In this document: in pieces, positions 6,848 through 13,276 of the stretch | Layout: each line of letters begins with the position of its first letter | How positions within the stretch are numbered: position 1 is the stretch's first letter | From: Deltaproteobacteria bacterium | Lineage (GTDB): Bacteria; Desulfobacterota; DSM-4660; Desulfatiglandales; HGW-15 | Assembly (NCBI GenBank): GCA_019308985.1 | Contig: JAFDHB010000094.1 | Coordinates: 1-13,582 of the forward strand | Length of the DNA: 13,582 bases | Direction of reading: 5' to 3' | The notes under the pieces: generated by a model | Seen by the model: only the letters and a program-made list of their open reading frames with translations | Databases searched by the model: none | What the model was told of the DNA's origin: nothing | Translations under genes and position numbers: made by a program

Positions 6848-8590
6848 TTACTCTTTCCAGATGTCCATGAGCATCTCATTGGCGTCGGTTAGCATGGGAT
6901 TGGGGACATAGCCCTTTACCCAATCACGATATGCCCTGACAACTATCTGTTGATAAAGAGCAATAGCAATGGCCTCCGAATACCATAAGTCCTGGAGCCT
7001 ATGGTAGATCTTTTCGCGCTTTTTTGGATCGATGGTTTGTATGCCCAGATCGCAAAGCCTGTCCACTTCTTCGTTCTTGTATCCCATATAGCGCCCATAG
7101 ACCCCCTGGGAGTGCATGAAGGTATACATGAAATTGTGCGGATCAGCATAATCCGCCCCCCAGCCGATGATGAACAGGGGATACATGAAGTTTCTGTACT
7201 TGACCAGATAGTCTTTCCACTCCACGTTGCGTACTTCAATCCGAAATCTGGGGTTCAGTGACATGATATTCTCGGCAAGCATCAAGGCGGCAGCTTCCCT
7301 CATCTCGTTCCCCGTGTTATGGGTAATAACCATCTTGAAGCCTTTTTCCCAAACCTTGCCTCCCCAGGCCTTCTTCATATACTCCTTGGACTTCTCCAGG
7401 TCATACTCATAGACAGGGACATCCTTATGAAACGCCAAACCCTCTATGTTCGGACTGGTAGGCATGATCACGAGATCATTGAAAACATCCTTCTTATAGG
7501 TCTCACGATCAAAGGCGTGCAAGAAGGCCTTGCGCACGTTGATGTCTGAGAAGAAATCCGGTGGTATGCCGTTCCCATCCAGTTTTCCACTACCGATATT
7601 CGGATTGCCTTTCGGGTTGATCTTCTGGCAGAAAAAGGCAGCCGTCACCGACAGCTGTGGAACTTCGTAGAGTTTCAAACCCTTCATCGCCCTGACCTCC
7701 GGGACGTACTGATTATCCACGCGCACCCGATCGGCATCGCCGTTTTGAAGCATCAGCTTTCTGGTACTCCACTCTTTGACATATTTGACAATGGCCCTCC
7801 TGAGTCTGGGTTTCTTGCCCCAATAACCATCGAACCTCTCAAATACGAACTCCTTATTGGGCTCCCAGGACTTCATCCTATAGGCATTGGTCCCGTTGGT
7901 CACTTTCAAGAGGGGTTCGTGCCCTGGTGCGGGTTTATTGTATTTTGCTGCATTCTTGATGTTCCCGTCCCAGCACCCCTTCTCTATGGCCCACTCCTTG
8001 TCCAATATGACCGATGCTGAATAGGCCAGGATTCCCAAAAAGGGCGGGTAGGGCCTGGGGAGGTGAAAAATGACCTTGTCCCCCCGTGCCTCAACGCTCT
8101 TGTCGATCACGCCGAATATGCCCGGGATGATGTTGCCGTCCCTGTCCCTGGTCGATCCTTTTCCCGTAAGGGCCTCTAGGAGCATCCACATGGGCCCCCC
8201 GTCCGGGTCTGCAATCATGTTACGCTTGAAGGAGTACACGACATCCTCGGGGGTCAGAATTCCCCCTTCGTGAAACCTTACCCCTTTCCTGATGGTAAAA
8301 GTATACGTCCTGCCATCAGCGGAAATGCCGCCATTCTCCAAAGAAGGGACTTCAACCGCCAGAAGTGGTTTGAACTTATCCGTGTGAGGACCGTCAAAAA
8401 AGATCAAAGGTTCATAGATATTCCACAGTCTCTGGGACGAAGTGACGTCGTAGGCTACAGCAGGGTCCAGAGTCCTCAGGTTACCGTAGTTTGCAAGGAT
8501 AAAAGTGTCAGGGTTCTTGATTTGAGCGTTTACTCCCATGGCGAAAAACACCAAGAGACAACAGATCGCCGTGGTGATATACTTTCGCAT
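6848..8590 (-). CDS. Periplasmic solute-binding protein, family 5 (DppA/OppA type)
   Basis: The binding subunit of the peptide-type ABC transporter, exported to the periplasm. From ATG 8590, preceded by AAAGGAG (8597-8603), it is 580 residues and begins with a clear Sec signal peptide (MRKYITTAICCLLVFFAMGVNA, cleavage expected after the final A). A longer open frame reaches back to 8716 but lacks this logic. SBP_bac_5 features include LDPAVAYDVTSSQRLWNIYEPL near the mature N-terminus, GVRFHEGGILTPEDVVYSFKR, and a WGADYADPHNFMYTFMHS segment near the C-terminus. It is the first gene of the operon with the two permeases and the ATPase remnant. Family members bind peptides, nickel, heme or other solutes, and the ligand cannot be told from the sequence. 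Confidence 0.93.
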   Translation of the reverse strand: MRKYITTAICCLLVFFAMGVNAQIKNPDTFILANYGNLRTLDPAVAYDVTSSQRLWNIYEPLIFFDGPHTDKFKPLLAVEVPSLENGGISADGRTYTFTIRKGVRFHEGGILTPEDVVYSFKRNMIADPDGGPMWMLLEALTGKGSTRDRDGNIIPGIFGVIDKSVEARGDKVIFHLPRPYPPFLGILAYSASVILDKEWAIEKGCWDGNIKNAAKYNKPAPGHEPLLKVTNGTNAYRMKSWEPNKEFVFERFDGYWGKKPRLRRAIVKYVKEWSTRKLMLQNGDADRVRVDNQYVPEVRAMKGLKLYEVPQLSVTAAFFCQKINPKGNPNIGSGKLDGNGIPPDFFSDINVRKAFLHAFDRETYKKDVFNDLVIMPTSPNIEGLAFHKDVPVYEYDLEKSKEYMKKAWGGKVWEKGFKMVITHNTGNEMREAAALMLAENIMSLNPRFRIEVRNVEWKDYLVKYRNFMYPLFIIGWGADYADPHNFMYTFMHSQGVYGRYMGYKNEEVDRLCDLGIQTIDPKKREKIYHRLQDLWYSEAIAIALYQQIVVRAYRDWVKGYVPNPMLTDANEMLMDIWKE

Positions 8591-8684
8591 CCCAAACTCC
8601 TTTCTTCTTAAGGTTGACTGGGTAGGCTCCCTGTTTATTCCGAAGGAGGGCTTTCCTGTGGGCAATCCTGAACCTAACGGATCA

Positions 8685-8713
8685 AATATTTTACAAAAAT
8701 CAGGGAAAGTCAA
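8685..8713 (-). promoter_or_regulatory. Likely promoter of the binding-protein operon
   Basis: On the minus strand TTGACT (8708-8713) is followed after 17 bases by AATATT (8685-8690), with an overlapping TAAAAT as a second -10 option. The 5' leader would be about 90 bases. This is consistent with the operon starting at the intact binding protein gene rather than at the upstream fragment. Confidence 0.4.
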
Positions 8714-8847
8714 CATAAAAGGCGGTGCGCTTCCGTGATCCCTTGAAAGGCAGCAATGGGGACGTCTTTCATGTGCCAGGAGGTCGTCGGCATGTCCTTC
8801 TGTCTTTGGGGGCGGGAGACCCCATACCCATCCCCGAGGAGATCTAC

Positions 8848-9237
8848 CTAGTCCTCAAGCCACATGTTCGCGCCCCATCCGGTGGTCACGTGGATCGTGC
8901 CGACATTGGTATTTCTTACCCCTTTCACTCTCTTGTTCCAGGCGTAGATAAAATGAACCGCAAACATGGGAATGGTCGCCGCATCTCTCACAAGTACCTT
9001 CTCGGCCTCCTGGACCGCCTTGAACCGCTCTCCTTCGTCCATGGATGTTTCGATAATCTTGACCCACCGGTCAAACTCCGGATTCGGATAGCCTCCGAGG
9101 AACTTTCCGTCCGGAGCCGTGTTGGAATTGGTAACCCAGTAACTGTAACCAAGGGTCGGGGCCCTAAGGAATCCCTGTACATACCGTTCCAGTAGAACGA
9201 ACATTCTTTGATTACTACTTTGTGGCACCTTAATCAA
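8848..9237 (-). pseudogene. C-terminal fragment of a second family 5 solute-binding protein
   Basis: About 129 codons open on the minus strand. The part NPEFDRWVKIIETSMDEGERFKAVQEAEKVLVRDAATIPMFAVHF is the typical C-terminal segment of SBP_bac_5 proteins (paired NPEFD, helical EAEKVLV, AATIP strand), which are normally over 500 residues. There is no signal peptide, no N-terminal lobe and no RBS. The frame starts about 24 bases from the end of the three-hairpin repeat copy 2. Its C-terminus differs clearly from the intact binding protein next door, so it is not a recent duplicate of it. Probably a relic of a larger transporter cluster, truncated at or near the repeat. Confidence 0.75.
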
Positions 9238-9540
9238 TAGGATCCATGAAGAAAAAGCCCTATACGGTCATACGGGAGCACGACCCTCCGATTCTTGGAG
9301 GGACGGGTTCCACCCCGTCCGTTTCAGCCTGACAATTCTGGGAAAGATTTTCAAAGGTCTCCCTGTTTGCTCCGTCCAAAAAACCGCCAGCCGAAGAGGT
9401 CCTGGGGCTCATGGCTATACTATCATAATCCCCAAAGCAAGGTAATAACTCTTTCGAGCGGGGGACGGGGAACGCCTGTAAGGTTCCGAATGGCAAAGCG
9501 ACTATATGGACAAAACAAATCGAATCGGAGGTATCTTGAT
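9238..9540. other. Intergenic region carrying repeat copy 2 and the leader of the next gene
   Basis: Apart from the repeat at 9261-9361, about 180 bases remain up to the ATG at 9541. A hairpin GGAAC/GGTTCC is possible around 9466-9488 and A/T-rich TATACT/CATAAT hexamers lie near 9416-9428. I see no recognised riboswitch or complete promoter. Confidence 0.35.
9261..9361 (+). repeat. 100-bp dispersed repeat with three consecutive hairpins, copy 2
   Basis: Direct copy of 3013-3112 with scattered substitutions and one single-base length change near the 3' end. Hairpin 3 (GGACGGG/CCCCGTCC) is unchanged. Hairpin 2 keeps pairing through a G-T wobble (CTCCGA/TTGGAG). Hairpin 1 has picked up two mismatches (GGTCATAC/GCACGACC). 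Homology starts at TATACGGTCAT and ends at AAGGTCTC, giving the element's boundaries. It abuts the truncated binding-protein fragment. Confidence 0.8.
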
Positions 9541-9944
9541 ATGGGAAACAAGAAAAGGATTATCATGACGGCAGTAGTTGCCGCAATCATGGCGATCGGA
9601 ACGCTCACCTGGGCATCCGGGACCGGGACAAAGGTCCCGTTGATGGCCCTCAAGCCACACCCGAATGCCACCGGATAGGAGACAGGGCCATCACCATCGA
9701 GGCCCAGGGCCTCAAGCCCGATAGCGTCTACGCGGTATGGTTCGTGAACATGACTCCCAAGAAAAATGTGGCAGGCGCAGCACCCTATATGTTCAAAACG
9801 GATTCGGAGGGCGCGGGTGTCTACAATTCCCCCTTGGATAGATCACCCTTCGGGAATTGGTCCATGTTGATGGTCGTGCTTCACCCGAACGGTGATCCCA
9901 AGGACATGAACAACATGGTTGGCGCCCTCTCGGGAAACCTTTAA
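9541..9944 (+). pseudogene. Frameshifted gene for a small exported protein of unknown function
   Basis: GGAGG lies upstream of ATG 9541, which opens MGNKKRIIMTAVVAAIMAIG and a TWA cleavage region, a good Sec signal peptide. This frame hits TAG at 9676-9678 after ...KPHPNATG. One frame over, a coding-like sequence begins immediately (GDRAITIEAQGLKPDSVYAVWF, then VNMTPKKNVAGAAPYMF, then a GNWSMLMVVLHPNGDPKDM end) and runs to TAA 9942-9944. Together they read as one protein of about 134 residues missing a single base near 9676. The second half has the look of a beta-rich secreted domain, but I do not recognise a named family. It could be a genuine inactivating mutation or a sequencing error. No slippery homopolymer suggests programmed frameshifting. 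Confidence 0.7.
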
Positions 9945-9956
9945 CCGGGGATACCC

Positions 9957-9995
9957 GGGATTGGGGGCAAAGGGCTCGCTTGCACTCCCAATCCC
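9957..9995 (+). terminator. Hairpin after the frameshifted exported-protein gene
   Basis: GGGATTGGG (9957-9965) pairs perfectly with CCCAATCCC (9987-9995) across a 21-base loop, 12 bases after the stop codon. There is no downstream T-run, so termination would be weak; mRNA 3'-end protection is possible. Confidence 0.4.
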
Positions 9996-10005
9996 CCCTA
10001 TCCTC

Positions 10006-10055
10006 CTAGGAGCAGCTCCTAGCTGCGATCCCTTCCCTGCCCCTTGGACAGGGAA
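10006..10055. repeat. Cluster of three short palindromes
   Basis: CTAGGAGC-A-GCTCCTAG (10006-10022) overlaps GCAGCT-CCT-AGCTGC (10012-10026), so the strand can adopt either of two mutually exclusive hairpins. A third hairpin, TTCCCTG/CAGGGAA, lies at 10033-10055. There is no gene association beyond position. It looks like degenerate repeat DNA. Confidence 0.5.
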
Positions 10056-10335
10056 GACTCGCGGCTTTTCTTTCCGTCTATCCCGGCATCCTTGCATAAC
10101 TCTGATGGTCCTGTCTTTCAAAGAAAAACGGGCTTTTGGTTCTCAATAGAGCCTGCAAGGTCCGCGCCTACCTGAAGACAGGGCCTTGCTTCCCTTGACA
10201 TCCTTCCTCTCCCCTGTAGTTGTTGAAACAGACAGTGAGGGGAGCCGTTCCCACACTCATGATTTAGTGTTCCTTCGAGGATTGTCGAAGCCCTTGCCTT
10301 CCTGTGTAGCAAATTTCTGTTGTCAGACGCCTATT

Positions 10336-10475
10336 TGTCATTCCCCGGCTTGACCGGGGAATCCAGGAAAGGCCATCTTGGGTCCTCTGGGTGCGGAGTT
10401 CAGGCCACAAACCCACAAAAGACGGAATGTCCGCGAATCGCAGTCGGAGCCTGCCCTGGACTATGATCCAGGGGG
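10336..10475. repeat. REP-like palindromic element
   Basis: A perfect stem ATTCCCCGG/CCGGGGAAT with a CTTGA loop (10340-10362) in the context TGTCATTCC...AATCCAGG, the general form of the widespread GTCATTCC/GGAATCCAG intergenic repeats. A second perfect stem, CCCTGGA/TCCAGGG (10454-10473), sits about 90 bases on and may be the other end of the same element. It is non-coding. Confidence 0.6.
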
Positions 10476-10703
10476 AAGCCTCATCACGTCCGGCAGCGCA
10501 CATCGATTGATTCTAGGCAACTGATTTTCGCTTAGAGACCTTTGCATGGCCTCATAAAGATTCTTGAGGCACCTCGGTCAGGCACAAGTGGCTTCGAAGA
10601 ATCGGGCGGTTCCGTCCGGCTTTGGAGTGAGGCAACCGCGTTGCCGTTTCCAAAAAGGGTTTTTCAAAGGTCTCATATTCTCCGCTGTCGTTGTCATAAA
10701 TCC

Positions 10704-11009
10704 TTGGAAACGAAAAAGCTTTTCCTGTGCGTGCTGTTCTTGCTCCATGCATCAGTCTGTTATGCCCAGGATCAGGGGATGACCCCGAAGCAACAACAGG
10801 CTATGGTCCAGCAGCAAATGAATGCCATGGCACCCGTATTCGACCAAATGGTAAACGTCATGATGACGACAACCTTCGATGTCTTATCCCAGCCGGAATC
10901 AGCCGAGAAACTGGCTTCTCTTACCAAAAACTATCATGATACTCTAAGAAAGAAGGGGCTTTCTAAGCAAAACCCTTTTGAAAGAGAACGTTTTGACTCA
11001 CAAAGATAA
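10704..11009 (+). CDS. Small exported protein, C-terminus apparently replaced (truncated)
   Basis: An open frame of about 101 residues with a signal peptide (KKLFLCVLFLLHASVCYA, cleavage before QDQG) and a methionine/glutamine-rich mature part (QQAMVQQQMNAMAPVFDQM). A helical segment follows with PESAEKLASLTKNYHDTLRKKGLSKQ, a pattern I associate with small periplasmic proteins of deltaproteobacteria, function unknown. The start is uncertain: TTG 10704 lies just before the signal peptide but has no RBS, and an in-frame ATG at 10542 would add an implausible 54-residue leader. The last about 13 codons (after 10968) read antisense through the 3' end of the methyltransferase gene and look unrelated to the rest, so the natural C-terminus was probably lost at the edge of the A/T-rich segment. 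Confidence 0.5.
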   Translation: METKKLFLCVLFLLHASVCYAQDQGMTPKQQQAMVQQQMNAMAPVFDQMVNVMMTTTFDVLSQPESAEKLASLTKNYHDTLRKKGLSKQNPFERERFDSQR

Positions 11010-11556
11010 ATGGTTTCGATTTCTCTTGATGAATGGCTTTCATATCAAGTCCAGCAAGGCATTCAATGAGATCGTTTAGGGTGTAAACCCCGTAATTCTT
11101 ACCAAATGTACCAAAAATCCTTTTGAGAAAAGACGTACAGCAGAAATCGGAAAAGACAAGAATGCCTTTCGGTTTTAGCACCCTGTTGACTTCCTTCAGT
11201 ACCGTTTCCCAGTCACTTATGTGATGCAACACTTTGAAAGACAAGACCATATCAAAGGTTGAATTATCAAAAGGAAGATTGGTGGCAGTCGCTACAGAAA
11301 AGGAAAGCCTATCATTGTCTCTGAAGTTCTTTTTTGCAATTCCGATTTGCTCAACATCTACATCTGTACCAGTGACATTCATGTCATAATTCTTGGAAAG
11401 ATAATCAGATAGCATCCCAACCCCGCAACCGATTTCCAGAGCACTCCCAATTCCTCTCAAATCGAAATTGAGGAACAGCCGTTCTGTTACGCGAATATTT
11501 CCCTTTGCATGTCTCCTGGAATTTACAAATAGCTTTTCAATTTTCCCCATTTTCAT
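10963..11556 (-). CDS. Class I SAM-dependent methyltransferase
   Basis: A 197-residue soluble methyltransferase. Motif I, ALEIGCGVG (39-47), binds SAM. The acidic residue after strand 2 is D65 in TGTDVD. Motif II appears as LPFDNSTFDMVLSF (about 94-107), with LHHISD after it, and LKPKGILVFSDF (127-138) is the post-motif region of the Methyltransf_11/25 group. The substrate is not predictable. ATG 11556 overlaps the end of the upstream membrane-protein gene by 20 bases and has GGAG about 10 bases upstream, so translation is probably coupled. Its 3' end overlaps the convergent exported-protein gene. Codon and base use are A/T-richer than the genes before 10960, suggesting acquisition. Confidence 0.85.
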   Translation of the reverse strand: MKMGKIEKLFVNSRRHAKGNIRVTERLFLNFDLRGIGSALEIGCGVGMLSDYLSKNYDMNVTGTDVDVEQIGIAKKNFRDNDRLSFSVATATNLPFDNSTFDMVLSFKVLHHISDWETVLKEVNRVLKPKGILVFSDFCCTSFLKRIFGTFGKNYGVYTLNDLIECLAGLDMKAIHQEKSKPFIFVSQNVLFQKGFA

Positions 11557-11923
11557 CGGGAACTTTCTCCGTGGCTATCTGGCCCATTCCTGCCCTAAAT
11601 ACTTTTGTGGCAAATAGGTCGATCAAAAAGCCAAATATGATTCCCGCAACAGTAAACCTCACAAAGCCTGTTATGCTCTGTGATAAAATTCCTACTGACA
11701 TGGAAAATGTTACTATCAACCCCATCAATGCTCCGTGCACCATGTAGTGAATCCTCCAGCTACTGATACCTATGACGAAACCTATCAGAATCCTGTTGCC
11801 GATCGATGAAAGCAGAACGAGACTCGGCATATCAGCGGCTCCACCGCTCTTTATGCCGGCAACTCAGATTCCTGCACAGACAACACCGCCAATCAGGCAG
11901 ACTATCAGACGTTTTGCATTCAT
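11537..11923 (-). CDS. Small membrane protein with in-frame UGA at codon 20: candidate selenoprotein
   Basis: ATG 11923 is preceded by GGGGGAG at a suitable distance and opens MNAKRLIVCLIGGVVCAGI, a good membrane segment. TGA (11864-11866) follows, then VAGIKSGGAADMPSLVLLSS and the rest without interruption, 128 codons in all. The later part has two more hydrophobic regions (about 44-78, with IGFVIGISSW and YMVHGALMGLIV; and 86-108, TVAGIIFGFLIDLF). The pattern NRxLIGFVIGIS...HGALMGLIV is that of small integral membrane proteins of unknown function. The TGA replaces what would be a small residue or cysteine in CAGI-x-VAG and is followed by a SECIS-like hairpin. Alternatives: a nonsense mutation, with translation from ATG 11830 (97 residues, GGAG nine bases upstream), which would lack the first membrane helix. 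The gene overlaps the methyltransferase gene by 20 bases. Confidence 0.6.
11825..11858 (-). promoter_or_regulatory. SECIS-like hairpin after the in-frame UGA of the membrane protein gene
   Basis: Beginning six bases after the UGA, CGGCAUA pairs perfectly with UAUGCCG (7 bp). Inside, after a small AAG/GA internal loop, AGCGG pairs perfectly with CCGCU (5 bp), leaving a five-base apical loop UGGAG. The loop starts 21 bases after the UGA and has G at its second position. These match the usual bacterial SECIS requirements (hairpin inside the coding region, loop about 16-37 bases from the UGA, G among the first two loop bases). The fold is by eye but the helices are perfect. Confidence 0.55.
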
Positions 11924-12073
11924 TTGCTCCCCCTTTCTTTTTTTGTTGTTTGATGATCAAGATGGGCGATAGGAAGCCCCTTTCCTGTGAGCGGTCTGTG
12001 GGAAATTTCCGCCTCGTATGTCGAAAAGGAGTCAGTCTCCGTTCGACCTATGATCTCAATGCGCCCATTTTTT
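11924..12073 (-). other. Leader region of the membrane-protein gene
   Basis: A short gap between the DUF3024 stop and the RBS of the membrane protein gene. It contains an A/T-rich TTGTTTGATG/CAACAAAAAAAG tract near 11940 and a possible GGAAG/CTTCC pairing, but no clear promoter. The open frame across it has no RBS and no recognised family. Confidence 0.35.
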
Positions 12074-12307
12074 CTAGCCGAAGAAACAACCGTATTCGTC
12101 ACGATCAACAATGCCCAAGAACTCTTCGATCGATTTGACCTCCGGGTCGGGATCGTAACGGTGCCACTTCAAGTCCCGCTTCTGCCAGTAGATCTTCCAT
12201 ACGTCCTTTGTCCTGACATAGGTGCTCTTTGCCACCGGCAATTCAAGAATCCTCTCCGGGTCTCTCTGTGGAGAAGGGGGACGACCTTCAATATTCAAAC
12301 AACTCAA
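12074..12307 (-). pseudogene. DUF3024 protein, N-terminus lost at a transposase-derived element
   Basis: The text LPVAKSTYVRTKDVWKIYWQKRDLKWHRYDPDPEVKSIEEFLGIVDRDEYGCFFG is the conserved core and C-terminus of DUF3024 proteins (PVAK, W-K-YW-R-DLKWH, FL-VD-D-GCFFG), whose function is unknown and which are normally about 100-115 residues. The first about 40 residues of the family are missing. Instead the frame runs into the inverted end of the RAYT-derived element at 12276, where its sequence encodes IEGRPP. The only upstream start, TTG 12307, lies inside the element and has no convincing RBS. It ends at TAG 12074-12076. Sixty-odd core residues are intact, so a shortened product cannot be excluded. 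Confidence 0.7.
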
Positions 12308-12538
12308 TTGTCAAGCTGGTAATCCCCTTCTTTTGCTATTTTCTCTCCCCGCTGAACCGCATAACTGACAGCGCCAGGCGTTACGTCAAATCTCCTCGCC
12401 AAATCCACCATTGATATATTCCTATCCGATTCCGAATGTACTTCACTCGAAGAATCGCTACCCCCTAATATTCGTTGATCGCTCTTGATGCGGCCAAAAG
12501 ATATGTCAAGTTATTGAATTATTGAAGGTCGTCCCCCC
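12276..12538. mobile_element. 263-bp internally deleted RAYT-derived element with inverted ends
   Basis: The left end GGGGGACGACCTTCAATA (12276 on) recurs inverted at the right end (to 12538), and the similarity continues inward (TTCAA..AACT). The same sequence also marks the 3' end of the second RAYT gene at 13343. Between the ends lie two pieces of a REP-associated tyrosine transposase on the minus strand (see relic). The shape, short with inverted ends and transposase remnants, is that of a non-autonomous element derived from a RAYT. It interrupts or abuts the DUF3024 gene. Confidence 0.7.
12304..12508 (-). pseudogene. RAYT transposase relic (internal deletion)
   Basis: Reading on the minus strand from about 12508, FGRIKSDQRILGGSDSSSEV resembles the middle of RAYT proteins (the DQRILGDSDF region after the Y1 catalytic domain). 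It then passes directly, in the same frame, into SMVDLARRFDVTPGAVSYAV and RGEKIAKEGDYQLDN, the C-terminal DNA-binding helix-turn-helix. The stop is at 12304-12306. The stretch that should lie between the two parts is missing, and the N-terminal catalytic half (HUH histidines and tyrosine) is absent. From 12304 to about 12415 it matches the other copy at 13372-13486 closely at DNA level. Confidence 0.75.
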
Positions 12539-12632
12539 TTCAAAACATCGAGAATGTGTTGAACTGCTTCATTTATCTCTGGGAGACCAAATCTTATTTA
12601 TGTTTTTATGGACGTCCCGCTTCTCTCAAATC

Positions 12633-13037
12633 TTATGGAGCTATCAATTTTACAGTTGGAAAATACGATTGATATCTTGAGACATCTCTCGTAATTATAT
12701 CCAAATTCTGGACGGCGGCTTGTGCGCCAATAAAAAAATCCGGGAGTGGAGTTCTTTTTGTGCCCTTTCTTTTCTTGTATTCAAGGTAAGTTTTTCCAGC
12801 TAAAAACAGTGCCTCTTTGGGGATTTCCAACATCTGGAGACCAGCTTTGGCTATTGCGGATTCCAGATCCTCTATCCGCCTGAAACCAATGGAAATTTCA
12901 GAGTAGACTATCGAGTTGATATACAAGATCCCCGATTGATCATACTCGTCCAGTTTTGATTCAGACCAATCAGCCCATTTCGGATCATTCAGAAAAACAT
13001 CCAAAATAATATTCGAATCAACGATAACCCCTTTCAT
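12633..13037 (-). CDS. vapC: PIN-domain ribonuclease toxin, VapC type
   Basis: A 134-residue PIN-domain protein, the likely toxin of a type II toxin-antitoxin pair; such toxins cleave specific RNAs using a metal held by acidic residues. The expected acids are all present: D7 in VIVDSNIILD, E47 in YSEIS, D100 in PLPDFFIGA and D118 in TRDVSRY. Nothing is missing, so it looks active. Its ATG overlaps the antitoxin TGA by four bases (13034-13037), giving coupled translation. The gene is A/T-rich like its neighbours and lies between two RAYT-derived elements. The RNA target cannot be inferred. Confidence 0.9.
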   Translation of the reverse strand: MKGVIVDSNIILDVFLNDPKWADWSESKLDEYDQSGILYINSIVYSEISIGFRRIEDLESAIAKAGLQMLEIPKEALFLAGKTYLEYKKRKGTKRTPLPDFFIGAQAAVQNLDIITRDVSRYQSYFPTVKLIAP

Positions 13038-13261
13038 TTGTCTCCTCTTGTCAGGGCCATTATTTCATCAGTTGTCATTTTAACGTTGGCTATTCCCCTC
13101 AATTTCCTGAATTTATATGTTTTTTTGGGTTCGCCTTTCCTTTTCACCAAATAAATTCGGCCTTTCTCTTCTATAAAATCAACTTCAACAGCAGGAGTTA
13201 TTCCTAATTTTTCCCGAATTTCCTGTGGAATTGTGACTTGTCCTTTTACGGTAACTCTCAT
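13034..13261 (-). CDS. vapB: AbrB/SpoVT-type antitoxin, VapB type
   Basis: A 75-residue antitoxin. Residues 3-25 (VTVKGQVTIPQEIREKLGI) are the swapped-hairpin AbrB/MazE DNA-binding domain. The remainder, ending FRKLRGIANVKMTTDEIMALTRGDK, is the toxin-wrapping tail. TGGAGGTG is placed well ahead of ATG 13261. It is the first gene of the pair and should repress its own promoter together with the toxin. Confidence 0.9.
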   Translation of the reverse strand: MRVTVKGQVTIPQEIREKLGITPAVEVDFIEEKGRIYLVKRKGEPKKTYKFRKLRGIANVKMTTDEIMALTRGDK

Positions 13262-13276
13262 GATTGCACCTCCAGT

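Larger units (their letters stand above)
9945..10703. other. Palindrome-rich intergenic region
   Basis: About 760 bases without a supported gene. It holds a terminator-like hairpin just after the preceding gene, two overlapping palindromes at 10006-10026, a hairpin at 10033-10055, and a REP-like palindromic block at 10336-10475, each listed separately. A short match to the tail of the 100-bp repeat (GTTTTTCAAAGGTCTC near 10661-10676) lies just upstream of the next gene. The open frames here read through palindromes and look like repeat translations (for example the WIPRSSRGMTN type). Confidence 0.5.

Noticed and set aside
8725..9195. 156-codon plus-strand ORF over the binding-protein fragment
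   Set aside because: The opposite strand encodes recognisable SBP_bac_5 sequence; the plus frame does not resemble a protein family.
9440..9540. Possible cyclic-di-GMP (GEMM) riboswitch before the exported-protein gene
   Set aside because: A GGCAAAGC-like string and a hairpin are present, but the conserved GEMM core and tetraloop receptor pattern could not be placed.
10264..10503. 79-codon minus-strand ORF
   Set aside because: Runs through two palindromes and contains a WIPRSSRGMTN-type translation of a REP-like repeat.
11864..11866. Alternative genetic code (UGA as Trp) for the membrane protein gene
   Set aside because: Other genes in the window use TGA as a normal stop and TGG for tryptophan.
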